From the NCBI RefSeq assembly GCF_001411555.2, contig NC_049901.1, positions 28,515,555-28,579,554 of the forward strand: DNA of 64,000 nt, given 5' to 3'. The stretch is from Juglans regia (Eukaryota > Streptophyta > Magnoliopsida > Fagales > Juglandaceae). The notes beneath the pieces are model-generated. The model worked only from the letters and a program-made list of their open reading frames with translations, was not told the DNA's origin and did not search any database. Below are positions 48,555 through 60,590 of this stretch, piece after piece. The translations under genes and the position numbers were made by a program. Positions within the stretch are counted from its first letter, which is position 1. Each line of letters starts with the position of its first letter.

Positions 48555-49800
48555 ATTCAATTCAAGTAAGTGAGGAAGAAGAAGAAGGAGAGTCAGAAAA
48601 AAGAAGACGAAGAAGAATCCAAGGAGGAAGTAGATAAGGAAGACGAAGAAGAGGTTGATGATGATGATGAAGATGTTATTAAGGGAGATTCTGGAACAGG
48701 TATGGAAAATACATCCGAAAATGAAGAATAAAAGTACTAAATATTTTATTCATATAGGTGATTATAAAATGTTATACTTTTCATAATTTCTTCTAATTAA
48801 TTTTCTTCATCATATTAATCATTTTCAAGGATACCGCCAAAATGACAACGAAGAAATGTGTCTCTTCCGCCAAGTCCAAGTCCCAAACCCGTTGAGGACT
48901 CCCCACCTAAGGAATTCACTCCTGAAGATCAAGTTAACACGCAAGAGAACGATAACCAGTCGACACCTACCAATAAGGAAATGTTGTTGATAATTAATTA
49001 TATATTAATACTTTTTGTCTCAATAACTATATAACTATAATTATACTATTACCTATTAGTTGATGCATCCGCTTGTCGCCGTTGTGGCTATACACGTGAC
49101 ATTTCTCTTAAGAAAAATAAAAGACACGAAAAACTCAAGGTCACCATTCCTGATAATTCCACTGGAGGAGTGGATGATAGTGTAGCTGCACTTTCCTCCT
49201 ATATTGGCATAGTAGTTCGAGATTATACTCCATTTTATATGCGATCATAGTGAGTATTCCGAATGAGATTAAAGAGCATATTCTGAGTCGTGTGCTGGTG
49301 AGTTTACTTTGAGAGTACATTTTTTTCATCTAGATTAGTATATCATATTTTTGACATAATTCACTTATTAGGATGAATTTGACCTGGACTTTGGCCGTAG
49401 TGAGGATTCGAGAACTGTGAATGAGTTGATAGCTACACTATTCCGACATCACAAGGGACGATGCCATGACCACTTCAAGAAGTTGGAGAAGTTGGAAGAG
49501 GCTGCACAGTCCCATTTTTAGCAGATGAAGTTAGACGATTGGAGAAAGTGTTGTGATCTTTTCTCAACTCCAGATTATCATGTATTTTAGATTTATATCC
49601 TTTAATTATTTACATTTATATTCGTTCAATATATTATATGTATATATATTACAATTAACATTCTTAATTAATTTTGTAGCACTTAAGTTCTACAAATGCA
49701 CATAATAGATCTGCTTTGACTGTCCACCATTGTGCCGATTCAAAGTTATTCTACCGTCTTGCTGATAAAATGGTAATTAAAATAGTAATTAATAAATTAT
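48555..49800 (+). pseudogene. CACTA second gene, Transposase_24 (Ptta/En/Spm) type
   Basis: Downstream of the transposase and in the same direction lie an acidic Glu/Asp-rich exon (48565-48700), introns with GT-rich donors, and a C-terminal part. There FDLDFG, TLFRHHKGRCHDHFKKL, MKLDDWRKCCDLFSTPDY and NAHNRSALTVHHCADSKLF match the Transposase_24 domain of plant En/Spm elements (PF03004, from memory). A TAG near 49520 breaks it. It is the likely counterpart of the TnpA-like regulatory protein, but the sequence alone does not prove that role. Confidence 0.75.
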
Positions 49801-49984
49801 TCTACCGTCCCCTTCAATGAACCTAAAGGGCAACTTATCAAGGAACAAGTATCCCACAAGCACTTCCTCCATCCTTGGCCTTCCAACCTAAAGTAGTTTG
49901 AGAGTTATCCATCTTATTAATCAGACATTTCTTACATTATTTTTCAATGTGATACTTTATGAATTTTGTACCGTTGGTTTTCAT

Positions 49985-50954
49985 ATCACATGCATATGAA
50001 GCTAGGCCTAAACTGGTTGGGCCTCACTTAGGGTTTAAATAGGGTTTAGTTTGGGATTTTGGTTTCTAACAACACCAAATCCAAATTTTCTTGATCCAAT
50101 TAAATTACCAAGATAAAAGAAATAGATGAGGGTGTAAATACATGAATTTAAGTGGTTAATAGAATGTGGAGTTGATTTAATCAAATGATTAATCACTAAG
50201 CTAAAATTGATAAAAAATAGGGTTTGAGAAATCATTTAGGGTTTTGGCTTCCACCAAGGTTTTGGGGCTTTACTATGATTGAAACACTCTTTGGTTTGGT
50301 ACAAAAATGAATGGTTGGATGGAATAGTATTTGGCTTAGGTGGTATGATCACAATACTTAATTTTTCTTTCTTTGCTTCATATTTCCATCTCATGGTTCC
50401 TCTTTGTGCCAAGTTTGTTATAGTACTCACCAAGTGTGGTTAATATCTTTTCAAATATCGAAATAAAACCTCTATAGACTGAGTTGAACAATCCACACTG
50501 TGGTTTAAAAATCGACTGGACTCAGTGCCACATGGCACTATCATGGATGTTACTATTCATTATGAAAAAGGCAAAAATAAACAATGCACCATTAAATCCT
50601 AAATAATCATACAAATCTAGTAGTGCAATTCGTTTCATAGAATTTGACTCCTTATCCCCTCGATTAAATCAAAAGGCGTTTTCGAGCAATTATAATCCAT
50701 AAAAAGGAAATCGAATTATTGTGCCATAAAATCATAAAATATTCATCTAAGACTAATGTCAAACCATTTTTTAATCTCACACTTCTAACTACCTAAAAAA
50801 AAAAGACCACATTTTTGTCTACAAGTAAGAAACTAACTATGATGACAGAATAAAACCTTACCAATTGCTCAAATCATGCAACCTTTTTGGGTAACCACGA
50901 TTTTCTTAAAGTCTAAAGAAATTCATCCATTGAATTTATGGCAAGCGTTTACAA
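49985..50954 (-). mobile_element. Family C LTR, right part (C6)
   Basis: Ends GCAAGCGTTTACA at 50954, matching GCGAGCTGTTACA at the right end of C4 (57133). The preceding kilobase shares the C1 and C4 order, with TTTGGTTTGG, CACAAAGAGG-like and TGATGACAGA segments. Its left half is missing here. Order and orientation fit it being the rest of C2 (28740-31235), split by the CACTA block. Confidence 0.6.
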
Positions 50955-52171
50955 TTCATGTAGGTTAGCTCCTATTATTGTACTAAGAATGTCGGGTAAA
51001 TGTTTATGAGTATGTTGTGAGATTAGGCTTTACATATTCTATAACTTCCCCTTTCTCTACATGAAAACAATATATATCTTCTCCATTATGTTTAGGGATT
51101 ATCTTTACATTGATCTTGAAATGATGAGTTTGAATAGCGTGGATTGGTGGTGATTATGATTTTTAGGTGCATGAGTCTTACCGTGTGTCTATCATCATGG
51201 ATGGGTTGATAAGTCCTCACGCCATTCCTACGACACATTGCCTCGAGTCTCATATGGGTAGAGAGATTTTTCGGGTTGATCAAGTGTGGTGTCCTCATGT
51301 TGGTTGACCGGGTAGAGTGATTTCACGAGTTGATCATGTTGTTGTCTTTGAGGGTGTTGACCGGGTTGAGTGATTCTCCATGTCGAATTGTGGAATGACT
51401 CCTTGCTTGTTATTTATATGATGAGATATGATGAATTTTGCCTTTTGATAAGAGGGTGGTTCCTCACCTCGATAATATTTACATATACTTGATATTTGCT
51501 CAGAGGGTGATTCTTTGCCATATTTATAGACTTAAGTTTTATTCATAGGGTGGTTTCTCACTATAATTATGAATACTCGTGTTTTTGCCAGAGCGCGATT
51601 TCTCACCAAGCACAAATATATGTGTTCACAGATCATTTACATGAAACAGTGCGTGCATATTCATTTGCATTGTCTCTTATTAGTAGTATTGTCATAGATG
51701 TTTAACCTACATATGGTTTTGTTTATCAGAACCATAGGCCTTGATGCAGATGTAACCCAAGAGGAGTTTTCTGAGAAAGAAGGACAAATCCCTCTTGAGT
51801 CATAAAAATAGAGGCTTGTCTCCATTATTTTTTGTTTACATTTAGTTAATATGTACTACTTGGTCAAGCAACAAACTAGGTCCGATTTATCGTACCTGGA
51901 AGTAAGTGAAGAACAAATGGTGTTGTATACTATTATTTGGGAAATAATAGTGACATGCAGATATTATTATTATTATTAGATGAATATTTTATTAGTTTAG
52001 ACCTCTAGCTAAACTTTTACTTATTCCATTACAAATTATTCTTCTTACCGCATATTTGATCCATAATTATGTGCCTAGATCAGATAGTAACATTGGGGTG
52101 TTTCCGACTGACTGGCATCCCTAGCACCAAGGATCCTCAACAAACTATTTACCTAGGAACGGGGTGCCACA
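50955..52171 (+). repeat. Family D LTR, R-U5 part (fragment D2)
   Basis: Shares TATGTTGTGAGATTAGGC and CATCATGGATGGGTTGA-type blocks with 60275-60500 (D3), and ends GGAACGGGGTGCCACA at 52171, just before a tRNA primer site. GTTGACCGGGT-containing units and GAGGGTGGTTCCTCACC-type units recur between 51300 and 51600. The U3 part with the TATA box is missing here but present as D1. Confidence 0.65.
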
Positions 52172-52174
52172 ACT

Positions 52175-52187
52175 TGGTATCAGATCG
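52175..52187 (+). other. Primer binding site (initiator tRNA-Met) of family D
   Basis: TGGTATCAGATCG stands three bases after the LTR end; the first ten bases equal the TGGTATCAGAGC primer site for initiator tRNA-Met. Confidence 0.85.
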
Positions 52188-52339
52188 TTATACGGCTCTA
52201 GGTAGATCCACGATGTCATGTAGGGACAACACCAGAGAAGTAGGGATTGATCTGTAGGAACATACGCTTGAATTTAGGCATGACTGGGTTTGATCTGTAG
52301 TAATTAGATGAGAGATAGACTAGAAAGTAATAGACATGG

Positions 52340-52760
52340 GTTGTATGGTAAGATTCCAGTATGGTGCAATTGAGAGTTGCACGAAAACAGGCGCCAAATG
52401 TGTAACAGTGGGGAAAACGAACCCCATGGCAAAGGAGACAACAAAGTAGCACGAGCAATTAACCATATTTTAGATATACTCCAACAGGAACAAGAATACT
52501 TCCAACGCAAGATATAGATACAACAAGTTAACCATCCTAGGCACAAACAACAGGGGTGTACATATGAACAATTTTTGGTTTATCGTTATCCAGGATTCTT
52601 TGGTAACGATGGACCAATGAGAGTGGAAAGATAGATTATGGCCATTGAAAGAACTTTTGAACTGTGTGGTTTTATAGAGGACTAATAGGTGTTGATGCGA
52701 GCTATCTGCTCCAAGGGGACATGGCGATATGGTGGGGTGCCAATAGGCAAGTTAGTGAAT
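52340..52760 (+). pseudogene. Gag remnant of family D element
   Basis: The frames show a Ty3/gypsy Gag N-terminal region: a Gln-rich part (EQEYFQRKI-type, 52480-52520), then FLVYRYPGFFGNDGPMRVER, IMAIERTFELCGFIED and, after a frameshift, YLLQGDMAIWW. Stops occur at 52633 and 52682. The family C element cuts it off at 52871. Confidence 0.75.
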
Positions 52761-52773
52761 ATAGATTCTATCT

Positions 52774-52827
52774 GTATCAAAAGATAAGCCACTTGGGATC
52801 CATGACAAGTGGCTTATCTTTTGATAC
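52774..52827. repeat. Perfect 21-bp inverted repeat with 12-bp loop
   Basis: Arms 52774-52794 and 52807-52827 are exact reverse complements (GTATCAAAAGATAAGCCACT plus one T) around GGGATCCATGAC. It is flanked by 22-bp direct copies GTTAGTGAA...TTCTATC at 52751-52772 and 52841-52862. Confidence 0.95.
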
Positions 52828-52870
52828 AAGATTTTCAGAAGTTAGTGAACGTAGCTTCTATCACACAGCT

Positions 52871-55800
52871 TGTGACGCCCCCAAATTTTGCTTGGGATCG
52901 GATGAACATTTGAATTGTTGAGACATGCAGCACAAGGTTACCTGCCCCCGTTCATGACATATAAGATGCAATATTCTTAACATGCATACATCATTAAGCA
53001 ATATTCGCAACGGATAATTTTTTTCTTTAGCAATATTATACACCAAACTGAAAATATCTCAAATATTTAAAACATGCTTCATACTAAAAGACATATTAAA
53101 CAACTGGGATCGTAATGCTAGTCCAAAATGGCTATGATTAAAAGAGTACTGGAGATGCAACTCCATAGTACAAGTAGTAATTTAAGTTAACTACTATACT
53201 ATCATCGATGTCGCACTGTCGTTTAGTCGACTGTTTCCAGTTGGTCAATTCCCAACTCTCCATCAGATCCTATAACAAGATCTACCATTCAGGAGGAAGT
53301 GGTAGTTGAGACTACCACAGTGAGATTTGATTACAAATATCAGTAAATTAACAGAAAACCTCCACGCAGGTTAATAATGCATGCATGACAGTAAAAATAT
53401 GTATGCAAAATCAAAGTCATAAGTAATCATAGCATAACTTGACATATAACATAACATAATGGACATAACTTAAACTGAAGTGTAAACTGAACTTGACTTG
53501 CTTAAACAGAACTGGACTTAAACTGAGACTTGACTTGACATGAACTTGATCTGAGACTTGACTTAACATTAACTTGATCTGAGACTTGACTTAACATGAT
53601 CTTGAACTTGAATTCTGAAACTTAACTTGACATGAACTTGAACTTAACTTTACACGAACCTGAAATGACTTTTTTACTTAACAAGAACTTGGAGTTGAAT
53701 TCTGAAACTTAACTTGAACTGAAACTTAACTTTACATGAACTTGAATTGACTTATTTACTTAACATGAACTTGGATTTGAATTCTGAAAATCAAAATGAT
53801 TACTCCGGTCGTTTCATCAGGAATAATGAACAATCAAAATGAGCTCACCCAACATATTCCGTCAGAGATACTCAGACAATTAGATTGATTTCATCATGAG
53901 TATTTTAAATGAGATACCCTCATAATTAGAATGATTAAGCCATGATTATCTGCATAACTGATCTTGAACTGAATTTTGACAATCAAAATGATTTCGCAAG
54001 AAGTATCTCGCGTGAATTACAAATGGAGATGCTCAAACAATCATAGTGATTACATCGTGAGTATCCTAGACATAACTGACTTGAACGTAACTCAAAAGAT
54101 ATAACTTACTTGAGATAGAAACATTTCGTAACATGGCATATCATGTAACATACAACATACTTAACATGACATACTTGTGTAATAGATGACATACTTAACT
54201 TAACATGGCATACTTTCAATGTATAGTAATGTATAGCAATACGTGATAGAATATCTTGTGTAACAGATGAATAATTGGTGATAGAATAAATTCTATGTAA
54301 CAGTTAAATATGTAATAACTTGGCATGACACATATGATAGCATACATATATATAATTTAGTTCATTTACTTATCACTCATACACATTAAACTTCTAGTAA
54401 GTTAAAAGCTAACTTACCTCGATCTTCGTGTTTCTGAACAAAACCCAGGCACGATCACGAGGAACTGAAAGTAGTGATTTCTAAAAATTAGAACTTAATC
54501 ACTAAAAATTAGAAATATGTAAAAATATGAACTGAGAGTGAAATGACCATTTTACCCTCTACAAGTGAAAGAAGACCATTTTACCCCTAACTTAAGGATT
54601 TTGCATCCTAACTCCAAAAATCACCAAAATTCACATACCTCATGTAAATTTTGTCATAAAGTCAAATATCAATTCAGAAAATTTAAAACTAAACACTACC
54701 ATTAAAACTCTATAGGGCCGAAACTTACGCAAGCTAATTCCCTTGCTTTTTGTTGGAATTCTTTCAAATTTTAACACTCATGATTAAACCAAATATTTTC
54801 TTCTAATATACTCATAACATATTCCTAAGAATAATCCTGTTTTGAATCACGAACAAAAGTCATTAAAATCACTAGAAACATACTTGAACAATTTGGTTTT
54901 TCTTCCAAGTTCAAAACAGATTTTTGTTTCTAACTTGTTTTGATCAACCTTTTGATCCAAGACTTAAAAGATGTGATCTTCAAACCAAAACATCACATGG
55001 TTATAAAGGTATGCTAAAATAGATCTAAGCTTTAAACTCAAGATCACATTGTTAAAAATAACCAAAACATGGATTTAACCAAGAACATCAACACTTTAGC
55101 CTAACCGAATATCCTCTTGCATACAAATTCATATCTTTGAATCTAACATCAAATTTCTCTAAACTAATATTCTAACATATATATAAGAGGCTTAGGATCC
55201 TCAAATAAAAATATCAAAGCCATTGGACTAAAATTAGACCATAAAAAATTTAAACTTTCTAAAAACAGAAATTGTTTTTCCTCTTCTAGTTTCTATGTTT
55301 CTAGATCTAAGAAACTATTTCACCAAAACTTTTAATCATGCAAAAAATCCTCAACAAATAATCATATTCACATGTTAAAAATACTCCATAAAAAGTTTGG
55401 ACCAAGATCTATCCATTAGTTTGGTCAAAAACTCGAAAATATAACACACTCTCCAGTTTATCACCCGGAATGACCTTTCTGGAGTTCAAACAACATTTGA
55501 CAGATCAAACGATCTTCCAATGGAACAAATAAGATATCCACGTAAATTATACTAAAAAGGAAACAACTTTTATGAAGGAAAATTTGTGCAAAACACTTAG
55601 GGCAGGTTTGGGGGGTGAGATGAGAATTTTGTGTTTTGTTTTAGTGTTTAAAATATTATGTTTTTGTATTGTTATTGTGTTGGGATTTGAAAAAGTTGAA
55701 TTGAGATTTGTAAAAGTGGAATTGTTTATTATATTTTGTATGGAAATTTGAAAAAATGTGTAATGATGAAATGAGAATTTTGTGTCTCATCCCACATCGA

Positions 55801-57133
55801 AACCTGCCCTTAGAAAAGCTTAGAAAGCTAACCGATAGTGTTTTTTATGTTCTATCAAAGAAAAGTGTAAACAAGGGTTGCTTTTTGTGGGAAGTGGACT
55901 GGAGAGCTCTTGCACTAGTTATGGAAAGTGATAGGACTAAAATAAAGCTTGAGTGTTGACCTTTTCTTCCCATTACATTATACAAAAATCAGCCTAAGAT
56001 ATCTCTCTTGGTGGAGTGTAGAAGTGAAAGAGTGAGGTGGCCCTTGAGTCTTTTACTTCAAGAACTTTTTAGGCCCTCTTGAACAAATCTGGTTAGGCAT
56101 GTGGGGAGTGAACTTGCTTAGTCAAAAATCAATACTAAGATGACCAAATTTGTCTTAATGGGCCTAAACCGAATGAGCCTAAATTTTAGGGTTTTAAGAG
56201 AGTTTGGATTGTTATCAAGCCCAAATCCAATATCTCTTAACCCAATCAATTTTACATGGTTAACAAGGTTGGATAATGATGTTCTAACACAAATTTGAAG
56301 GATTAATATCATGTGGAAGTAATTTAATCAAGCGATTAAACATAATGCTAAAAACTGCTTCTTTTAGGTTTTGGAAGTCAACTTTATGGTTTGCATAAAA
56401 CCGTTTAGGATTTCGATTTCAATCATGCTTTTGGGTTCTCACTTGGATTCCAACCATATAGGATTTCACTAGGATGGAAATCCTCTTTGGTTTGGCACAA
56501 ATTGATTGTTCGGATGGAATATGATTTATGCTTAGGTGGCATGATGTCACACATTGATTCATTCAAATCCGTGAAACATTCCTCATGGTGCCAAATGTCT
56601 AGCACTATTCACTATGTGTGGCTAAGATCTTGCCGAGTGTCAAAATAAAACTTTTATAATTTAGTTTGGACATTCCACACTGTGATTTTGAAAATATTGC
56701 ACTCGGTGCACTTACTGAGGTTGCTATTCACTCCAGAAAAGTGAATAATAAATTTGACACTGTAAAATCCTAAATATTCATATTTACCTACAGTGAAAAT
56801 CGTTTGTCGAAATTCAACCTCGAAGTGTCCCTAAAAATAATTTCATAATTTCAGACATGCGTTTCGTCTAAGAATATGAAAATGGACTTATTGCGCCCTA
56901 AAGTCCTAAATAATCAATTAAGTCTAATGGCAAAGACTATAATGCAGTCTGACGCTTATAACTAACTCAAATAATTAGAATCGCACTTCTGGCACCATAG
57001 TGAGTGATAACACTGACTATGTTGACAGACTAAAACCTATGCAATTGGTCGATTCGTGAAAACTTATGGGGTTTTCACGAGATTCCTAAAGCTAATAGAA
57101 ATTCCACCTTTAAATTTCTAGCGAGCTGTTACA
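52871..57133 (-). mobile_element. Family C LTR copy C4, 4.26 kb (3' LTR on minus)
   Basis: On plus it starts TGTGACGCCCCC and ends GAGCTGTTACA; on minus it is TGTAACAGC...GCGTCACA. It is preceded on minus by GACGAAATC-type and purine-rich DNA (57134-57165), the usual 3' end of such elements. It holds AACTTGAC/ACATGAACTTG short repeats (53450-53770), an AATGATT array (53785-54070), an ACCATTTTACCCC segment and a MITE (55601-55809). It inserted into the family D Gag remnant. No internal gene. Confidence 0.75.
55601..55809. mobile_element. Tourist-like MITE with exact TTA duplication
   Basis: A 209-bp element with terminal repeats GGGCAGGTTTGG and CGAAACCTGCCC, flanked by TTA on both sides (55598-55600 and 55810-55812). 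The interior AATTGTTTATTATATTTTGT is shared with the copies at 18794 and 30791. Inserted in the C4 LTR. Confidence 0.85.
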
Positions 57134-58642
57134 ATCTCCCATCCTAAAAAAAAAGATTTCGTCCCCGAAATCGATGCAAGTAACCATCAATTAGATAAGG
57201 AGAAAATGATGCTCACCAAACCTACTGTCCATCACTGAATGTGTCTTCCTTTTAATCATACACCATGTTGCCATGGTAACCTGGGTCGGGATGCTGTATG
57301 ACCTCTTCATCTTCACTCTCTGGCTCCTGACGCTCAACTAGCAAATGTCCACTGTGAGTTGATGACATGGATGAGCCTGACGTTGCTGCCTTAGCGTTGG
57401 CGGTTGCTACACACTTCCTTGCTACTCTGTTGGACTCTGTTTGGTCCTGTGCCATCCTAGCCTTGAAGCTATTTTGGTTTATCGACGTAATCGAGTGTAG
57501 AGGCAGGGAACGTTCTTCATGAGGTAATGCCTTTCTCTCGTAGTCCATACTATTCTAATCTATAACCATCACATGGTTACACAAAATAACTATCACCATA
57601 AAAGAGAAAAATATAACACTCACAAAGGTTACTGCCTAAACTTAATGACTTCTAGGCTAACCTTCTAGGTCACTGAATTATTGCTTAAGTGAAATCACTA
57701 CTTTCCTTACTTCTAAAAAATTTATTCACCACAGATATTTGCATCACGAAAATTCTGCCATTCCTTAAGTCTCTCACTCTAATCAACAATTGGTAATAGA
57801 GTCCTTCCGCAAAGTAGGTTGAGTCATACTGATATACTCTCTTAATCTAAAACTCCAAGTGGATAATCTTCCAAAACTTTTCCTTAGAAAAATATAAGCG
57901 ATATACTTCAAGTGTCCTTGTAATTCAGCTAGAAAAAGTTATCCATACATAACTGAAATCACTTTCTCTAATTCCTCAAGGTATTCCATCTGTCTTGGAC
58001 TAGCTTACTTCTTCATAATCAAAATTAATTATTCCACCTTCTAGGTGGTACCTCGATGATCGTTCAGGTATTAATCTAATCTCAAGACTTTATCTCTTAT
58101 GATTGACATAACTCGTCTATCCATCATAAGCTACCTACGTGTGTCTCACCATATTCCAGCTTCTTCTTGGAATAAGTATCCAGCATATATGACCTTTTGG
58201 TCTTTACTACATCTCCAAATCTCGTATGTCATCTCGAGATCCATAATCCATTTCTCGCATCTCAGTGGCCCTTCATTACCAGAAACATTCGGGTAACGAT
58301 GAATCACAAACTTCTCATACAGACAACCCCTAACTTCAAGTCTGCATACGTGGACTTGCTGCTGCTGCTGGTGTCTAAGCACGTCAGTCAGCATACAAAT
58401 AGCTTAACCTAATCCTCCATCCATCGAGGGATTTTGATTCTCTTGATTGTTGTCCCCCTCAGGGTTCCGAGGTATTCTGCCCCGAGTCATGTGTCCCGTT
58501 TTGAAACACACGAGTACACGTATTATAATCTCGTACTACTTTTCATACTTCAGGAAATTCATGCCTAACAAAGACTAAGATTTCAAGCCTAATATTTGGT
58601 GCATTTCCTAAGGACATGTGAATTTAAACCCGGAGAAATATT
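57134..58642 (-). mobile_element. Internal region of a family C element, largely deleted
   Basis: Between the C4 LTR and the primer site at 58643 only about 1.5 kb remain. On minus, from the 5' side: a Gln-rich stretch then Gag (FVIHRYPNVSGNEGP, CEKWIMDLEMTYEIWR, VIYAGYLFQEEAGIW, 58146-58394), then non-coding DNA, then a 98-residue frame at 57252-57548 rich in Ser/Glu and unlike any pol domain. Protease, RT and integrase are absent. The purine-rich PPT-like end with ATTTCGGGGACGAAATC lies at 57134-57172. Confidence 0.65.
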
Positions 58643-58654
58643 GCTCTGATACCA
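58643..58654 (-). other. Primer binding site (initiator tRNA-Met) of family C
   Basis: GCTCTGATACCA on plus, that is TGGTATCAGAGC on minus, a perfect initiator tRNA-Met site three bases from the LTR end at 58658. Confidence 0.92.
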
Positions 58655-58657
58655 CCC

Positions 58658-59825
58658 TATGATGCCCCCAAATTCTGCTTGGGGTCGAACGAATATTTGA
58701 AGTGTCTAGACATGCAATACAAGGTTATCTGCTCTCATTCATGACATATAAGATTGTAATGTTCCTAACATGCATATAGCATTATGCAATATTTGCAGAG
58801 GATAATTTTTTTCTTTAGCAATACTATGCACCAAACTGAAAATATCCCAAATACTTAAAATATACTTAATACTAAAGGACATATTAAACAACTGAGATCA
58901 TAACATTGTCCAAAATGGCTATTATCAAAAGAGTACTGGAGATGCAACTCCATAGTACAAGTAGTAACTTAAGTTAACTACTATAGCATCATCGACATCG
59001 CACCGTCGCTTAGTCGATCGTTTCCAGTTGGTCGATTCTCGGTTCCCCTTCATATCCTGTAACAAGATCTACCATTCGGTGGGGGGGGGGGGAATGATAG
59101 TTGAAACTACCACAGTGAGGTTTAATTACAAATCTCAGCAAGTTAACATAAAACCTCCACACAGGTTAATGATGCATGCATGGCAGTAAAAACATGAATA
59201 CATAATCAAAGTCAGAAGTAATCATAGCATAACTTGACATACAACATAACATAACTGACATAACTTAAACTGAAGCGTGAATTGAACTTGACTTGTTTAA
59301 ACTGAACTGGACTTAAACTAAGACTTGATTTGACATGAACTTGATTTGAGACTTGACTTAACATGAACTTAATCTGAGATTTGACTTAACATGATCTTGA
59401 ACTTGAATTCGGAAACTTAATTTGACATGAACTAAAACTTAACTTTACACGAACTTGAACATACTTCTTTATTTAACATGAACGTGGACTTGAATTCTGA
59501 AACTTAACTTGACATGAACTTGAACTTGAACTTGAACTGAAACTTAACTTTACATGAATTTTAACTGACTTCTTTACTTAATATGAACTTGGACTTGGAT
59601 TCTGACAATCAAAATGATTCTGCCAGTCGTTTTGTCAGGAATAAGGAACAGTCAGAATGATTCTGGTTAACATATTCCGTTAGAGATACTCAAACAATTA
59701 GAATGATTCCATCAGGAGTATTTTAAATGAGATACCCTAATAATCAGAATGATTATGCCAGGAGTATTAGCATAACTGAACTTGAATTGAATTCTGACAA
59801 TCAAAATGATTTTGCCAGAAGTGCT
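58658..59825 (-). repeat. Family C LTR copy C5, truncated (5' LTR on minus)
   Basis: Starts TATGATGCCCCC on plus and follows C4 for about 1.17 kb at roughly 87-90% identity by eye, including the GATCTACCATTC block (here with a run of twelve G at 59081-59092), AACTTGAC short repeats and part of the AATGATT array. Homology stops at 59825 within the array, where family D sequence begins. Confidence 0.75.
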
Positions 59826-60590
59826 CAGAAGGTAGCATTGTCATACATAGAGGCCCATACTCCACTTGAAAGGTCACAGTTGCAGTGAGTCTGCCAAAGG
59901 AAGATTACAACTCTATAAGTCATATCATCTAACCCTAGAGGTATGGATGCGTTGCCACATGGGAAACCCTTACTCGGGGAAGGATTGCGGACTACACTAA
60001 AGGGAAGCCGCGGGAACGTGCATGTCTTGTACTGTCAATCTTTCTCTGTCATCTTGCAGAGGGATGATAGAGACTGTAGGGTTCTTATTCAAGCATGTCT
60101 GGAGTCAAAAGCAGGTCAGAGGGATAGCTGATGGTCCTGCCCTAAATAAGGGATTGGACAAGGGACAAAATATCACTTATGAGATCGTAAACGTTGGAGT
60201 TTCTTTAGAGTAAGAGTTTTCAAAGAAAGCAAGTGGTTTCAAAGAGAACAACGGAGGGAGCAACATCAATGTTGTGGGTATGTTGTGAGATTTAGCCTTG
60301 CATATTCTGTAACTTTTCCCTTTCTTCTCATCCAAATAATATACATCTTCTTCATTATGCTTATGGACTATCTTTACATTGTGATTTTGATATTATGGGT
60401 TTGAGTGGTTCGGATCGATGTTGATGTGGATTTTTGGGTGCGTAATTCTTACCATGTGTCAATCATCATGGACGGATTGAGGAGTTCCCGTGCCAATCCT
60501 ACGACACATTTCCACGAGTTTAATACGAAAGAGAGAGTCCTCATGATGACGATGGGTCGAGAGATTTCCTAGGCATATCCTATGTGGTAT
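59826..60590 (+). repeat. Family D LTR fragment D3
   Basis: AGAGGCCCATACTCCAC, GCAAGTGGTTTCAAAG and TATGTTGTGAGATTTAGCC join here without interruption the blocks that are separated in D1 (28036-28739) and D2 (50955 on). It therefore shows the native order. The small plus ORFs inside (59943-60213) are not genes. Confidence 0.65.

Larger units (their letters stand above)
32015..49980 (+). mobile_element. CACTA (En/Spm) transposon with nested insertions
   Basis: The left end is CACTACAACATAATTG at 32015 followed by TTTTTTAGTGATGG, the classic CACTA terminus. Subterminal ACGTTCGAAC-type motifs follow (32150-32280, 33940-34280, 34680-34770, 41655-41825, 42075-42455). TNP2 and Transposase_24 pseudogenes lie on the plus strand, the arrangement known for plant En/Spm elements. 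A LINE (35105-37584) and a solo LTR (37805-41296) are nested in its left arm. No right terminus (GTAGTG) was found, so the 3' end is lost or too degraded; the end coordinate is where family C sequence resumes. Confidence 0.8.

Noticed and set aside
49744..49810. Repeated TTATTCTACCGTC (49744 and 49796) as a target duplication for the CACTA right end
   Set aside because: CACTA duplications are three bases, no GTAGTG terminus is nearby, and one copy lies in the Transposase_24 frame.
28735..50959. TTTCT/ATTCA as target duplication of the split family C LTR
   Set aside because: The five bases do not match; the nesting is argued from collinearity only.
59943..60213. Overlapping plus ORFs (62 and 63 residues) in D3
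   Set aside because: They overlap in two frames of an LTR fragment and are not open in D1.
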